The position numbers and the translations under genes are program-made. From the NCBI GenBank assembly GCA_018398585.1, contig JAGTTD010000001.1, forward strand, positions 31,075,438-31,139,437: a DNA stretch of 64,000 bases, given 5' to 3'. Each line of letters begins with the position of its first letter. Position 1 is the stretch's first letter. Shown here in pieces: positions 34,290 through 45,377 of this stretch. The stretch is from Simmondsia chinensis. Taxonomy: Eukaryota > Streptophyta > Magnoliopsida > Caryophyllales > Simmondsiaceae. The notes under the pieces are model-generated. The model was not told the origin of the DNA and did no database searches. It saw only the letters and a program-made list of their open reading frames with translations.

Positions 34290-34588
34290 TGTTGGGAAAA
34301 AGATATGAATTTTGTTGGAAAATAAACTTTGATGCCGACTCTTGGGTTCACTGTTCTCAACTATGGTCACAACAATAGGCACCTATTAGAGCACTTAGAG
34401 TAGGAGACTCTTCTCTCTACCTAAGCCCTCGGTCGGAGAGTCACCCTTCGTGACACCTCACGTGCGAGAGTTCCCGGGAATAGGTTTATCTCTATAAACC
34501 CTTTGCCGTAATACCGGTTGTTGGGATGAATTTCAAAAATTCTCCCTAAAGTTCACACAGTGGAACAAGTTTAGAATTCATAACTCTA
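34290..34588 (-). repeat. CopL-b 5' LTR, truncated
   Basis: It is about 90% similar by eye to 27939-28239, including the internal second start at 34528. Similarity ends at AATTCATAACTCTA (34588). Confidence 0.88.
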
Positions 34589-35500
34589 TCCAGCTCCTCG
34601 TGAATGCTCACGAATGAATGAAAAGATTAAAATTCATATTATATTAATATGAAATTAATGAATTAATACATAATTAAGATATATAAAATAATGAAATAAC
34701 GAATCAAGAAATTCTTTGAGATTCATTATATATGCTTTATTTCGTATACTCTTTTTTACAAATCTTTATTTTGTTTCGTTTTTTATCATATTTTATATAT
34801 ATATTTTGCGGGTGAATATATACTCTTTCAAGATCTATTTCAATTGTAGTGTTAACTCATGACTTTTCAGAATAGAAGACTTGGTCTCTGGTTTATACGC
34901 CATCTCGCTTAATGAATCATGAGGATTAATTTTCAGTTGAATCTTTTGTATTCACTAGTTCCCGTGGTTCCCATTGCATCTTGATTAATGATTAGGTTTG
35001 AATTCTATAATCGAGCTCTTAATGAACGTTTTTCTATTCTTGAGTCAACCCCCTTAATCTTTATTGGCTCAAGGATCTTAATTTTTTTTTCAAAGAGGAG
35101 ATTACAGATGAATCAGTCTTGATGCTTTATTAGACTGTTTTCTAGCTTTTTGTGAGATGATTCATAGACTTTACATACATGAATCATATATCATTTATGT
35201 TCCTTTTGGCTTCTTTCTCTAATCCTTCCATTTATATACATCCCTTTATATTTCGCTTCACAACCAATAATTGGATTATTTTTTTTGTTTAGGCCAAAAG
35301 TATTTCAGTTGCTACAATGATAAGACAAGTATATCATATCTTGACTGCTTTTTTGGATCCAGATATTGCGAGGAAATGAGTTGGCTATTAGTTCTATAGT
35401 TATTAGTTCATACTATAGGTTGTTACTTTTTTTGCATTACATTTGCGAGTAAAAGAGTAATTGAACAAACACTAAATAAAATAGTACCTAAATGTTCACA
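34589..35500. other. Unassigned AT-rich segment, not retrotransposon-like
   Basis: This 0.9-kb stretch shares no sequence that I can see with the elements on either side and has no long open frame. Its composition and mix of short homopolymers resemble organelle intergenic DNA, but I cannot match it to a specific plastid or mitochondrial gene. It fills the gap between the truncated LTRs of copies b and c. A (TA)n(TG)n microsatellite lies just right of it (35521-35561). Confidence 0.4.
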
Positions 35501-35529
35501 CGCATCCGAATATTTATTTCATATATATA

Positions 35530-36055
35530 TATATATGTTTTTGTTTGTGTGTGTGTGTGTATTTATCATGGAATTTAAAATTAATGGTTTTGGAACTTGT
35601 TTCTCCCACAATGGAAACCCTAAAAATTGTATTGAGGGTTTTCTAAATTTATTGTTTAGCATAATTTTTCTGAAATATTATTTTTTGGAAAGATGGAAAG
35701 GAAAAAAATATTCTAAAATTTTTTCCTACGTTAAACATTTTTGGAGCCCACACACCCAGTATTAGAAGAGGTCATTGTAAAGAAGACCTTAAGGTGTCAA
35801 GAAATCTTCTTCCAATTTCAGATCTTCAAGCTGGAATTGGGATTCGCACTTCAAGTATGTTTAATTAAATATTTGATATTTAATTTTTTTTTCCTTTATT
35901 TCGTTTATTCTACATATAATGTTTATATTTGTTTTATTCTTTGTATTTTGTTTGTCTTGTTATGAACCTATTAGAGTATGATCTAGATTTAATAAAATGG
36001 TTTAATTAGATCAGGACTTCAGATTTATAATTAAAAAATTTTAAATTCATTAACT
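35530..36055 (+). repeat. CopL-c 5' LTR (truncated)
   Basis: It matches 40680-40760 and 41935-42105 of the 3' LTR. A primer-binding site is not recognisable after it, because similarity to the 3' LTR ends about 50 bp before the expected ATTCCCAACA end. Confidence 0.7.
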
Positions 36056-37049
36056 GACATTAAAAATATAAGGTTTGATAAAATGTGTATGTAGAATTGC
36101 GGAAAATATGAAATTAGAAATTTCATTAAAGGAAAAAGACAATCCTTAACATTGTTGTTGAAGAGCTCAATAACAAGATTTAATGTTCATTAAAGTTTTA
36201 AATTATCTAAAATTTTAAATGATTCACTATTCAATCAAGAAGTGTATTTCTAAATCTAGTCTAATGGGATTATATATTTAAAGAGTTGACCGATTTTGAT
36301 TATTAAATCTAAGGATATTAGATTTTGAACCAAGGTGTGAAATATTTAATTGTTGAACATTTTATGCTAATCTAAAACAAAGAATATCTAATTGGATTAG
36401 ATGTTCAGTTTAGGATTTAATGAGATTACCATTGGGTCACGTCATCATTTTAGGAGAGATGGCCGAAGTGCTCCAAGTCATGTTATTTTTAAATTAAAAT
36501 GTAATTTAAATAAATAGATAATCAATTAGAATGAGATTCTAATTAAGATTGTACGATAATATTTTCTAAATGTGTTTAGAAAAATCTTTATTTACTCCAA
36601 CCTTTAGGCCTTAAGTGTTGTTATTCAAATTGTTTGATAAAATGACATTTATTAAATGTTAGTTCAAATGTTCAGTATTATTTAAATGAGTTAAATATTA
36701 TGTATAATGTGAATAAAGTTAGAAGGCCATTTTTATATGCAACTTGGCGAAATATTTGAGTTCATCAAGTGGGAGAATTTTTTCAAATAGGCCTAATTTG
36801 ATTATAAAATTCAATAAGTGAATTATTTGAAAGAAAAATCCACATAATGTATCTAATGAAATTAGATTATATAGGTTAGATAATTAAAAGAAACTAATAT
36901 GATTAGGATTTTATTTAATTGTTAAATAAAATTTAGAATGTGATTCTAATATTTATTATGAGATAATCAAACTTAAAAGAAAGATCCAACATTTAAAATT
37001 TCAAATGAGAGTGAGGTTTAGGAGTTGATTCCTCACCGTGTCCATTGCA

Positions 37050-37930
37050 GGTCTAATAGTACAGTGGATAGGCGCTACTCCCCGAGGAAGGCATTTGTTC
37101 ACGGAATATAGGGTTAGACTTCTTTAGGATAGATAGAGGTGTGGCAAAACAGGTGCGACCACATTGCCATAGAGTATCTTGTTGACTTATACAAGTATCT
37201 AGGTATGGTATATACTTAACTAAGATAGTATGGTAGTCTTCGAGGAAGCATTGTGATATTGTCCTAGAGGCCAAGTTAGAAATGGTGAGTTAATTTTGTT
37301 TAGGAAACATATGAACTGAGAATAGTTCTCACTTTGCTGATAACTCGTTGCGCCCCACTCACATAGGGAGTTGTGGAAATATTGGTTAGTTCATCGTTGC
37401 ACACACATAGAGAATGGTTAGGTGGATTCCATGCTTTACTTGTTTGCTAAAATTATTAAAAGGTTCACAAGACTCAAAATATCAAGTGGGAGCGAGCTTC
37501 TAATTAAATGCACATGGCCTTCATTACCGGTCTGGTAATATAGTAGGTTGGCGCTACTCCTCGAGGAGGGCATTCATTTACAAAGTATAAGGTAAGATCT
37601 CTTAAAGATAGACTAAAGTGAAGGAAAAATGGGTGCGGTTGTGCCAATGTGGAGTACTTCGTGGACTGTATAGATGTCGAGAGAGCGGTGTACAATTAAG
37701 TTGGGTGCTACATTAGCCTCCCCCGAGGAGCTCTGTTGTACAACCTTAGAGGCTGAATGAAGAGTGGTGTGTTAAATATGTTAAGTACAAGCTTACAAGA
37801 AGATATATTTATTGAGAAGAGTTCTCGCCCTTTTGATATCTCAATTCGGCCTCATCAACGGGGAGTTTTGGGTAGTTCGGTTGGGTCGCCATAGAATACA
37901 TGTAAGTGCTAGATTGTGAACTCCGAACTT
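37050..37930 (+). repeat. CopL-c leader segment duplicated in tandem (~479-bp period)
   Basis: GGCGCTACTCC with a following CGAGGA occurs at 37071 and again at 37550. Several downstream words repeat at the same offset (TGCGACCACATTGCCA / TGCGGTTGTGCCAATG, GTTCTCAC / GTTCTCGC, GGGAGTT). The second copy leads into the part that matches copy a (27380-27480). The copies differ at many sites, so the duplication is old. Confidence 0.7.
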
Positions 37931-38099
37931 TGAATGTTTGCTAAAAGTACGAAAAAGTAATCCTGTAAGTTATATGAGTTGTTTACGATTTTGATTTCAA
38001 ACCGGCTGTTATATTTTGCATTTCGATCAATACTGATTTGCATTACTTGTCTATTATGTCATGCTCGTAGTAATTTAATATGTCTTCTAACACATGGAG

Positions 38100-39990
38100 C
38101 ACTAGTAGATGCTCAAAGTTATCTAGTTTGCTACTAGTATATCTATGAAGTTGAAAAGAACGTTGGGAACGTTAACAGGACTAATGAGTTAGTTGGATGC
38201 AACATTCGGATATTAGATGTTTAATGTGTTCCAGTATAAAGCACTTGATTTGTTCACTATAGTAGAGATGATCATATACTTATAGGAAGTGTTTAATTAG
38301 AGAACTTATAGCATGAGAACAACTTATGAAAAATATGATCGACACATGATCGTATTAAGAAAAATAGACTGATAGCTAAGTAAACATAGTGTTTATTTAA
38401 AAGGTACATTGGTAGATAGCTAACAAATTTTTAAATCAAAACTATGTTATTGGCAATTTATAATACAAGCTAGGCTGTGTAACCATATAAAAGAAGAATT
38501 TTGGGAAGCCTATAAGGTTTTTAAAGTAGCATTTGATCTCAAGTCACATTAATTTAATGTGATTAAAAACAGGTTTGATTTATCTTAAGGGATCATTAGG
38601 TACCAAAATGATAACTGATATGTGAATCATACTGGAATTAGTGATGACTGAAAGAGCCTTTAAGAGTAATGGCAATAGACCTACTAAGCTGCTAGAACTT
38701 ATTCATAAAATGTTTATGGACTAACAAAAGTTCAAGTGCGCAGAAGTGAGTAGTATTTCATAAAATGTTTATGAATAACTACTCAATTAGTTGATATACG
38801 CATATACATATGAAGACTGAAGTCTTGAATCCTTTGAAAAGTTCGAAGAATGAATGACTAAAGTTGAGGGCAGTTAGGTAATTATATCAAGTCATTTTGA
38901 TTGGATCAAAGTGGAGGATTTTAGGAGAATTCTTAATTTTTCATTACTGCAAAGTGTTGTAGAAAGAATCAATAATGTGTTATTAAATGTCGTAAGATTC
39001 ATAGGATGAGTCATATCTACATATCAAAAAGTTACTTATGTAAGAGGTTTTAGAAAGTGCTCTAAAAGTACAGTAGATAGCTTGTGTTGAAGAGATTGAC
39101 AGTATGAGATACTATGTCTCTACAGCTTGATACAACTTATAACGATTAAGCACAATGGTGAATTTGTTCCTTTAAACTACAACGAAACTCTTAAGTATAA
39201 AGATATAGACCAATGGGACAAGATAATAAAACTTAAAATAATTGTATTTTAACTAAGTCTCAGAACTTGTAGAGGCATCAAAAGACATTAAGTCCATTAG
39301 ATTGGATCTGAATGGATCTACATGAACATAGAGTTTAGTGGATGGGATGGTACAGACCTTCAAGGCAAGATTGACAGTAGTGGGTTATACCTTAAAGAAA
39401 GGAGTCATCTTTGATGAAACCTTCTAGCCAAATGCTAAGCTTAAGTCCATAAGGATGCTTTTATGCTTTATATTTCATTGTGATGAGATATGGGAAACAG
39501 AAATAAAGACAACATTTTCTGAATGGTCATCTTAAAAAGTTTATGTACATGATAAAATAAAAAAAGTTTGTTACCAGGAGTCTGGAGCATAGAGTATGCA
39601 AACTGAGATAGTCTATTTGTAGACTTTAATATGCATCTTGTTTATTAAACAGTAGATTCGATGATGGCTAATCAAGTCCTAGGGATTTGAATCATTGGTT
39701 AGTGAACCATAAGTGCGCTAGAGACGTGACCAAAAAGTAGAGACTTTCTAAGTATTGTATACATATGACATTCTACTCCTCAAGAATGGTATATAATTAT
39801 TATGAGACGTTAATATTTAACTGTCCAGTTAGTTTAAAATGAATGAGCCAAGATGAGCACACTATGTTCTTAGGGTCAAGCTTTATTGAGATTCTAAGAA
39901 AGGAGCTTGAGTTTATCATGGGTCACTTTTTTTAAAGGGGCATTTAGACATTTGATGTCAAAGATCCATGTTTACCCTTATAGTGGGAGT
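38100..39990 (+). pseudogene. CopL-c copia pol relic
   Basis: Around 39395-39500 the plus strand encodes GVIFDETF, then AKLKSIRMLLCFIFHCDEIW and EIKTTF. This corresponds to the copia RT block GIDFDETFxPVAKLxSIR and the Asp-containing WxxDVKTAFLNG. Around 39570 VCYQESGA continues it. Frames are broken by several indels. Upstream sequence matches copy d. Confidence 0.72.
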
Positions 39991-40129
39991 TAGTAAATGG
40001 TGAAGAGTGAAGCAGTCTTGTATTGCTTACTTCACTATGGAACTCGGGTACTTGATAGCCATGGAGTTGTTAAGTAGACGAGTTGATAAACGACAATAGT
40101 CAAGAACTATGAAGAAAGATGTGAGACAA

Positions 40130-42150
40130 GTAACGATCGTAATTAAAGTTATTTTTTCTCACGGATATCTAATAGAGGGGTTAATCATCGTGGTAAAAGT
40201 CATTTGGGAATTTTTTGAGAGAATATATTTGATTCTAGAGGGCAGTAAATCTTATTTAGTAGAACTAAGTTTTACTGAATGGTAATCGATTGTTATCATG
40301 ATATGATAATCAGATTTGATCCATTTAGAGCTAGAGTTTGTCCCTGAAGAATATTTAGACAAGTCTCAACTCAAGCATCGTTTGAAAATATTTAAAAATG
40401 AATTCATGTGATGAATTATTTATTTATGAGATAAATAAATGTTTATGCTAAACAAATATTCATGAGATCAATATATTATACAATATATTATATCGTGTTT
40501 TAAAAAAAAAAAAGAATAGAGGAAAAGGAGGCAAGATTCTCAACCCCTCACAAGCAAGGGGAAATTATACTGTGTTTATAATGCTAACGTCATCATGACA
40601 TCAGCAACACAATGTTTTGCACGGATACGCATCTCATTTACGCGCAAAAATGTCCTTGTGTTTTGTGTTTATATATATATACATCTCTGTGCTTGTGTTT
40701 GTATTTATCATAGAATTTAATTCAATGGTTTTGGAATTGTTTCTCCTACGCGAAAATCCTAAATAGCATAATAACTAGAGAACGACATTGGTTTTACTCT
40801 AACGGGGGACAAATATGTATTTTGAATTAGGGGCTGTGGAGCGGATCCACATCGTATTCATTACTAAATATCTTTATGATTCACCAGCTTCCTCTTTTTG
40901 TTTCTCGGATTCGAGAGAAGGCCTGTTTTTATGGGTTTTCCAAATTCGTTGTTTAGTCTTATTAGTCCAAAAGGATCTTATCTTTCTGTGGCCCCCCGCC
41001 AAGATGGAAGCACATTGCCCCCAGCTTTGGGTATCCAAGGTGGTGTTAGACCACCCGGCCCCAGGCCCATCTCGGGGGCCACACGGCCCCTAGACACGGT
41101 GGTTGCAGTGGCGCCGGGCCACTTGAGCCCGGCCATACGGCTGGGATTGTTCAACCCTTAGCTCCTATTTCAGCACCAAATGCTCCTCTTGTTCTGGACT
41201 CGTCATCTTCATCTCAATCTGCTACAATTTCTTCTCAGGATCCAATTTTGGGGAAATTGGAAAATTTGGGTCTCTCTGCTTTTCGCATTTCCACTACGTC
41301 TACTTCTTAGGTGAGGGAGGTCTCTTCCCATGTCCCTTCTAAGATTGTTGCGTCTTAAGGCTCCCCAATAGGGATTGATGAGCCTTTGCTTTGTACTTTG
41401 AACCATGAAGCCAGTGTTTCGAGTATTGGTTTTGCTTGCTTTTAGGCTGAGGGCCCCATTGCTTCTATTGTGTTGTTAAGCCTGTGCACTGTGCTCCAAC
41501 GTTAAAGCCAAATGGCGTGTCCTTATCTCATCATTCCCGTCGTGCTAAGCGTTGGATGACTAGAGCAACTGCTAACACTGCTATTGTTATGGGATGAGTC
41601 CTCATCCGAGTATTTTCCTTATTTTTCTTTCTTTCTCTTTTTCTCATCTTATTTTTTTTCCCTTTTTCCTTTCCTTATTTTATTGTTTTGTAGGAGTGAG
41701 ATCTGTTGTTCTTTTCTTCTCCTTTTGTTTTGGGGTTTGCTTAGTTGGGTTGGCGGTTTCGCTTACTTGTTTTTTAGCTTTCTATTGTTTAGTTGTTGCT
41801 TTGCTTTGGTCTAGCCATTTATCTGGGCCTTGGACTTGCCTTGGGGTATGCCCATGTTTTCTTGTACTTTCTTTTTGAAAATATTGAAAAGTCTCTGACT
41901 TACCTAAAAAATGTTTAAATAAATGTGTGATATTTATTGTGTTTTTCCTTTATTTCGTTTATTCTACATATCATGTTTATATTCGCTTCATTCGATGTAT
42001 TTTGTTTGTCATGTTATGAACCTATTAGAGTAAGATCTAGATCTAATTAAATAGTTTAATTAGATCAAGGCTTCAGATTTAAAATTAAGAATTTAAAATT
42101 GGTTTTTCACTACGTCCAATTTAGGAAATATTTTTGATATATTCCCAACA
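40130..42150 (+). repeat. CopL-c 3' LTR, interrupted
   Basis: The left part (40130-40450) is the reverse complement of the copy a LTR (23500-23790), including the GGATCCATTT-like AGCTAGAGTTTGTCCC block. The right part (41935-42150) ends ATTCCCAACA. About 0.9 kb of unrelated sequence separates the parts. Confidence 0.72.
40960..41900 (+). other. Unclassified GC-richer insertion in CopL-c LTR
   Basis: 40990-41155 is rich in GGCCCC and GGGCC words, unlike its AT-rich surroundings. On the plus strand it has Pro/Gly-rich frames, then about 41160-41320 a Ser-rich frame with LDSSSSSQSATISSQDPILG and LENLGLSAFRISTTS. A T-rich region ends in short A runs near 41905. It could be a fragment of LINE ORF1, a retrocopied gene or a gag spacer. 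I could not identify it. Frames are broken by stops. Confidence 0.45.
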
Positions 42151-42169
42151 GGTTGTGCAACCGTTGCAG

Positions 42170-42412
42170 ATGATTGCACCAAGGCGGATCGCATTGGTAG
42201 GTATTACACCCATTGTGAGAGATTGCACCTGGGTGGACCGTGGTGGTAGTTATTGCACCCATTGCGGTTGATTGCACCCGGGCGAACCGTTGTGATAGTT
42301 ATTACCCCTGTTGTGGATGATTGCACTAGGGTGGACTATCATGATAAGTATTACACCCGTTGCGAGTGATTGCACTAGACCGTACCATGGTGATAAGTAT
42401 GTCACATCCAAA
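42170..42412. repeat. 49-bp tandem array, five copies
   Basis: Units share GATTGCACC, GTGG(A)CC and GTTATTACACCC words and are spaced by 49 bp (for example GATTGCACC at about 42179, 42229 and 42278). They are degenerate but clearly related. The array starts 20 bp after the CopL-c LTR end and leads to a 3' LTR-type junction at 42548. Confidence 0.8.
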
Positions 42413-42547
42413 TAGCATATTGGTGGCATGTATAATTTACCTGGGAAAAATCAAGGTGATAGGTAAAATCATATCAAATCAGTTCATATAACATGCCCAT
42501 TTACTAACAAACATGTCAATGATGCATGTCAAAGTGGGGACAAATTG
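42413..42547 (+). other. Interior end of an LTR element before the LTR at 42548
   Basis: The stretch ends in the purine-rich AAAGTGGGGACAAA directly before TGTTGGG, which suits a polypurine tract. There is no coding sequence. Confidence 0.5.
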
Positions 42548-42947
42548 TTGGGAATAACACAATTTGAAGACTATAAATTATGTGGTAAACATGAGACATA
42601 ATGAAGCAAACTTGTGGAACATTATCCTTAATGGCTATCCATGGTTGATATTCTTTATTCTCAATGTTTACCATTGAGCTGATAAGTCTAGTGTCATTCG
42701 CATTGAATGGTTATAAATAAATAGCTACACAATTAGTCACTGGTAGCAATCATACAATTCATAAAAAAAAAATTAAATAATTGTATAATGTAATTTGTAA
42801 GAACCTATATTTGCTAGTGTCCGAATGATAAATAGGTAAGTGATGCATACAGCATAACTCACTTATGGTAAGCATCTAATGGTTTTGCACTGTGACACAT
42901 GTGCCTATGTCCTATATTACTGGCATAGTGAGACAAATATGATAGTG
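42548..42947 (+). repeat. LTR fragment of a copia-type element
   Basis: It starts TGTTGGGAATAACAC after a polypurine-like tract and contains a TATA box (42712-42719). The right end is cut by the Gyp2 LTR. No partner LTR is visible in the window. Confidence 0.55.
42712..42719 (+). promoter_or_regulatory. TATA box in the LTR fragment
   Basis: TATAAATA lies about 165 bp inside the LTR start, a suitable place for the element's own pol II promoter. Confidence 0.5.
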
Positions 42948-43385
42948 TTTAATAGGCGCCTGGAGCTAAGAGGGAAAACAGCTATGATTGTGCTGCAGAA
43001 GGTCTTTAGTGGTTGCTATTTAGCTTTTGATAATTGAAGCTTATTTTGATTAGTTGCTTGTTTGTTGTCTTTGTTGCTTACTGTGTTAGGTTTGAATTGA
43101 TAGTTTGGCGCCAAGTCTTGTATTAGTTGGTTAAGTAAATCAAGTTGTGGTCAAATGCGGCAGCTGAGCTAGTTGTTTGTCGGTGGGATCTTGTCTTGAT
43201 ACATTGTGACTAGATTTCTATAAGTAGTAGGCTTAAGTGTAAGATTCATCAGTTAATCAAATACAACCTAATATCTTTTAGATATTTTCTCTCTCTCATC
43301 TAATTTCTCATCTCCTTCACTTCTTTTCTCATCTAAACTCTCTCTTTCACAAGGTTAGACTTCTAGTTCAACTAGAGGCTTAACA
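42948..43385 (+). repeat. Gyp2 5' LTR (start uncertain)
   Basis: The end is fixed at CTTAACA (43385) by the primer site two bases later. The start is not certain: a TGTTTAATAGG at 42948 or a TGTTAGG near 43085 could serve. It contains a CT-rich tract at 43285-43350. The U5 end carries an imperfect 13-bp inverted repeat (43354-43366 with 43372-43384, three mismatches). Confidence 0.65.
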
Positions 43386-43387
43386 AT

Positions 43388-43400
43388 TAGTATCAGAGCC
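43388..43400 (+). other. Gyp2 primer-binding site
   Basis: TAGTATCAGAGCC differs by one base from the classical TGGTATCAGAGCC complement of initiator tRNA-Met. The change is G to A. Confidence 0.85.
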
Positions 43401-43523
43401 TCGTTTTAGGCTATCAATTAAGTTAAATTACTTCAATTTTATTGTTTATACTTAGATCAGGGTGATTTTGATCATTTTTTTTATAAATCAGAGCTAGGGA
43501 AGCGTAAGAATCAGCAATTAGCA

Positions 43524-44990
43524 ATGTCTAGTGGTGTCACTACGCGATCAGGAGCTGAAGCTGGAAATCGAGCTACATTTGTTGATCCTAATGTCTCCGG
43601 TGCTGCAGCAGTTGGTGCAAGTGCAGCAAGAGAGGTATAGGTTGTTACTAATGGCCAACTATCATTGCAAATGGATCTAATGTTCAATCGGATTCAGTAA
43701 CAGAGGCAAGAGGATAAAAATCAAATGCTTCAACAGATGAGGCAGGTTCTAAGAGAAAACGACCAAAGGAATGAAGGCCTAGTGTCTCAACAACTGCAAG
43801 GTTTTGAGGAAAAGATAACTGATTGTGCCAATCTGCAAGCTCAAGAGTTTGAGGAAAGGATCACAGATAGGATGAATCAACAGACACAGAACATTGAAGA
43901 GAAGTTCAATGAGTTGTGCAACCAATTCGATAGGCAAAATGCATCATCTGCTCCGGAACCTCTAATTCCTACTAGTTTGTTACACATAAATAACCAGAAG
44001 AGCCTTCTTGATGAGGTGAATCCTCAAATGCCAAGTGTTGTTGCTAGTCCTCAAGATTGTGCTCAAGTGGCTTCTGTTATATCTCAGGATCAGATTCAAG
44101 AAGCTGAGGTAACTGCCAGAGCACAAGATCATCCATCTCATCAAGTTCAGTCACGAGCTACCAGCTTAATTCCAGGACATAATGATCGACCTCCTGATCA
44201 TTCAATTCACTTCAGATTTGCCGATTCTAATGCTGAACAGCTTGATTGGCCACTTGATTAGTGGCAGCAGCAACATTCAGGAAGTAATGATAGTTCGTCC
44301 AATAATAGAAGTAGGGGTTACAGGTAGCCAATAGTTCAGATAGATCCTTTCGATGGGAAGCAACCTCATTCGTGGCTGAGAAGATGCGATCGTTACTTCC
44401 ATTTCTACCACATTGATGATTCTGAGAAGGTGCAGATAGCATCTGTGCATCTTTTGGGAGACCATGAGGTGGGGTTTTATAGTTCGTTGAAGAGCAATCC
44501 TACACTTTCTTAGGCTGAATTTGTGAAAGAGCTTTGTGAGCGATATGGAGAGAAAGATTCCAGTGATATTGTTGATAGATTTAATAAAGTGATACATAAA
44601 TAGATTTAATAAAGTGATACAAGAAACTTTGGTGAAGGAGTATATGGCATGGTTTGAAAACCTTAGAGCAAGCATGGTAACTGCCTATCCTCAAGCTACT
44701 GAGTCATACTATGTCTCATGCTTCATAAGTGGATTAAAGTGTAAAGTTAAGAACCTTGTTAAGGCTATTGATCCTGCAGCATTGTCTAAGGCTTATGCTA
44801 AGGCCAAGCTGTTTGGGGAAATAGTTCTTACTTCAAATGATAGATTAAGGTACCGTGGAAGCAGTTCTTAGCAATAGAAAGGGGTTGTTAAGTCCAAGGC
44901 CAGTCAATCTAGTAAGGAGAAGCCATAAAGGCTTTGTTTCAAGTACAATCAACTTTATCAATTTGGCCATAAATGCAACCCAAAATTCCT
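43524..44990 (+). pseudogene. Gyp2 gag, broken
   Basis: The ATG at 43524-43526 starts MSSGVTTRSGAEAGNRA. Frame stops are at 43638 and 43698. A coiled coil follows (repeated FEEKITD / FEERITDRMNQQ, about 43800-43920). The gag domain is seen as IDPFDGKQPHSWLRRCDRYF (about 44340-44400) and FVKELCERYGEKDSSDIVDR (44518-44580). A 25-bp tandem duplication at 44575-44624 shifts the frame there. The zinc knuckle at about 44935-44985 reads CFKYNQLYQFGHKC. Its second Cys is Tyr. It would have formed the capsid and packaged RNA. Confidence 0.88.
44575..44624. repeat. 25-bp tandem duplication in Gyp2 gag
   Basis: ATAGATTTAATAAAGTGATA followed by CA occurs at 44575 and 44600. 25 bp is not a multiple of three, so the reading frame shifts. 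The two copies differ only at their ends. Confidence 0.9.
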
Positions 44991-44991
44991 C

Positions 44992-45281
44992 ATGTCAGGT
45001 AGGGGTAAGAGTGTTAAGGAATTGTCTGGTAGTGAAGAATCTGAAGTGGATAATGATAGTAGAGAACAAGAGTCACTAGAGGAACTTAGTGAAGATGAAG
45101 TTGGAATTTCTATGAAAGCATTAACTGGCAATGGAACTCATAACACTATAAGGATCAAGGGAAAAGCAGGAAAGAGATCAATCATAATTTTGATTAATAG
45201 TGGGAGCACCCATAGTTTTGTTTATCCAAAAGTGGTGAAAATGGTTGGACATGAAGTAATCAAGACATATACTTTGGCATG
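44992..45281 (+). pseudogene. Gyp2 protease with Asp-to-Asn active site
   Basis: About 96 codons are open. The retropepsin signature reads IIILINSGSTHSFVYP, so the catalytic Asp of D-S-G is Asn (GAT to AAT). The flanks MKALTGNGTHNTIRIKGKAG are nearly the same as in Gyp1, which retains Asp. A dead protease, and the frame breaks after it. Confidence 0.88.
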
Positions 45282-45377
45282 ACAGTTGCAGATGGTAACT
45301 TAGTGTTAACTTAGAATAAATGCCAAGTATTCCAATGGTTGATGCAAGACTGCTAGTTTGATTATGACTTCAAGATT

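Larger units (their letters stand above)
27939..34588 (-). mobile_element. CopL copy b: long-LTR copia element, internally deleted
   Basis: Minus-strand element. 3' LTR 27939-30198, polypurine tract 30199-30213, interior with gag but little pol (30214-34274), primer-binding site 34275-34287, 5' LTR 34290-34588 (truncated). It inserted in the 5' LTR of copy a. The right LTR stops abruptly at 34588, and the copy a LTR does not resume, so the right side has been deleted or rearranged. Confidence 0.82.
35500..42150 (+). mobile_element. CopL copy c: long-LTR copia element, plus strand
   Basis: Remnant 5' LTR at about 35530-36055, long leader (36056-38100), decayed pol (38100-39990), 3' LTR from about 40130 to 42150. 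The LTRs share ATTTATCATGGAATTTAA-like sequence, CCTTTATTTCGTTTATTCTACATA and GTTATGAACCTATTAGAGTA. It belongs to the same family as copies a, b and d but in the opposite orientation to a and b. The 5' LTR has lost its 5' part, and its 3' LTR holds an insertion. Confidence 0.78.

Noticed and set aside
34589..35500. Assignment as plastid DNA.
   Set aside because: The style fits but I could not place any gene, intron or tRNA. It is listed only as unassigned.
41584..41878. Overlapping frames of 76 and 94 codons look like small membrane proteins.
   Set aside because: They arise from T-rich sequence, which encodes Phe and Leu in any frame. No conserved motif or start context supports them.
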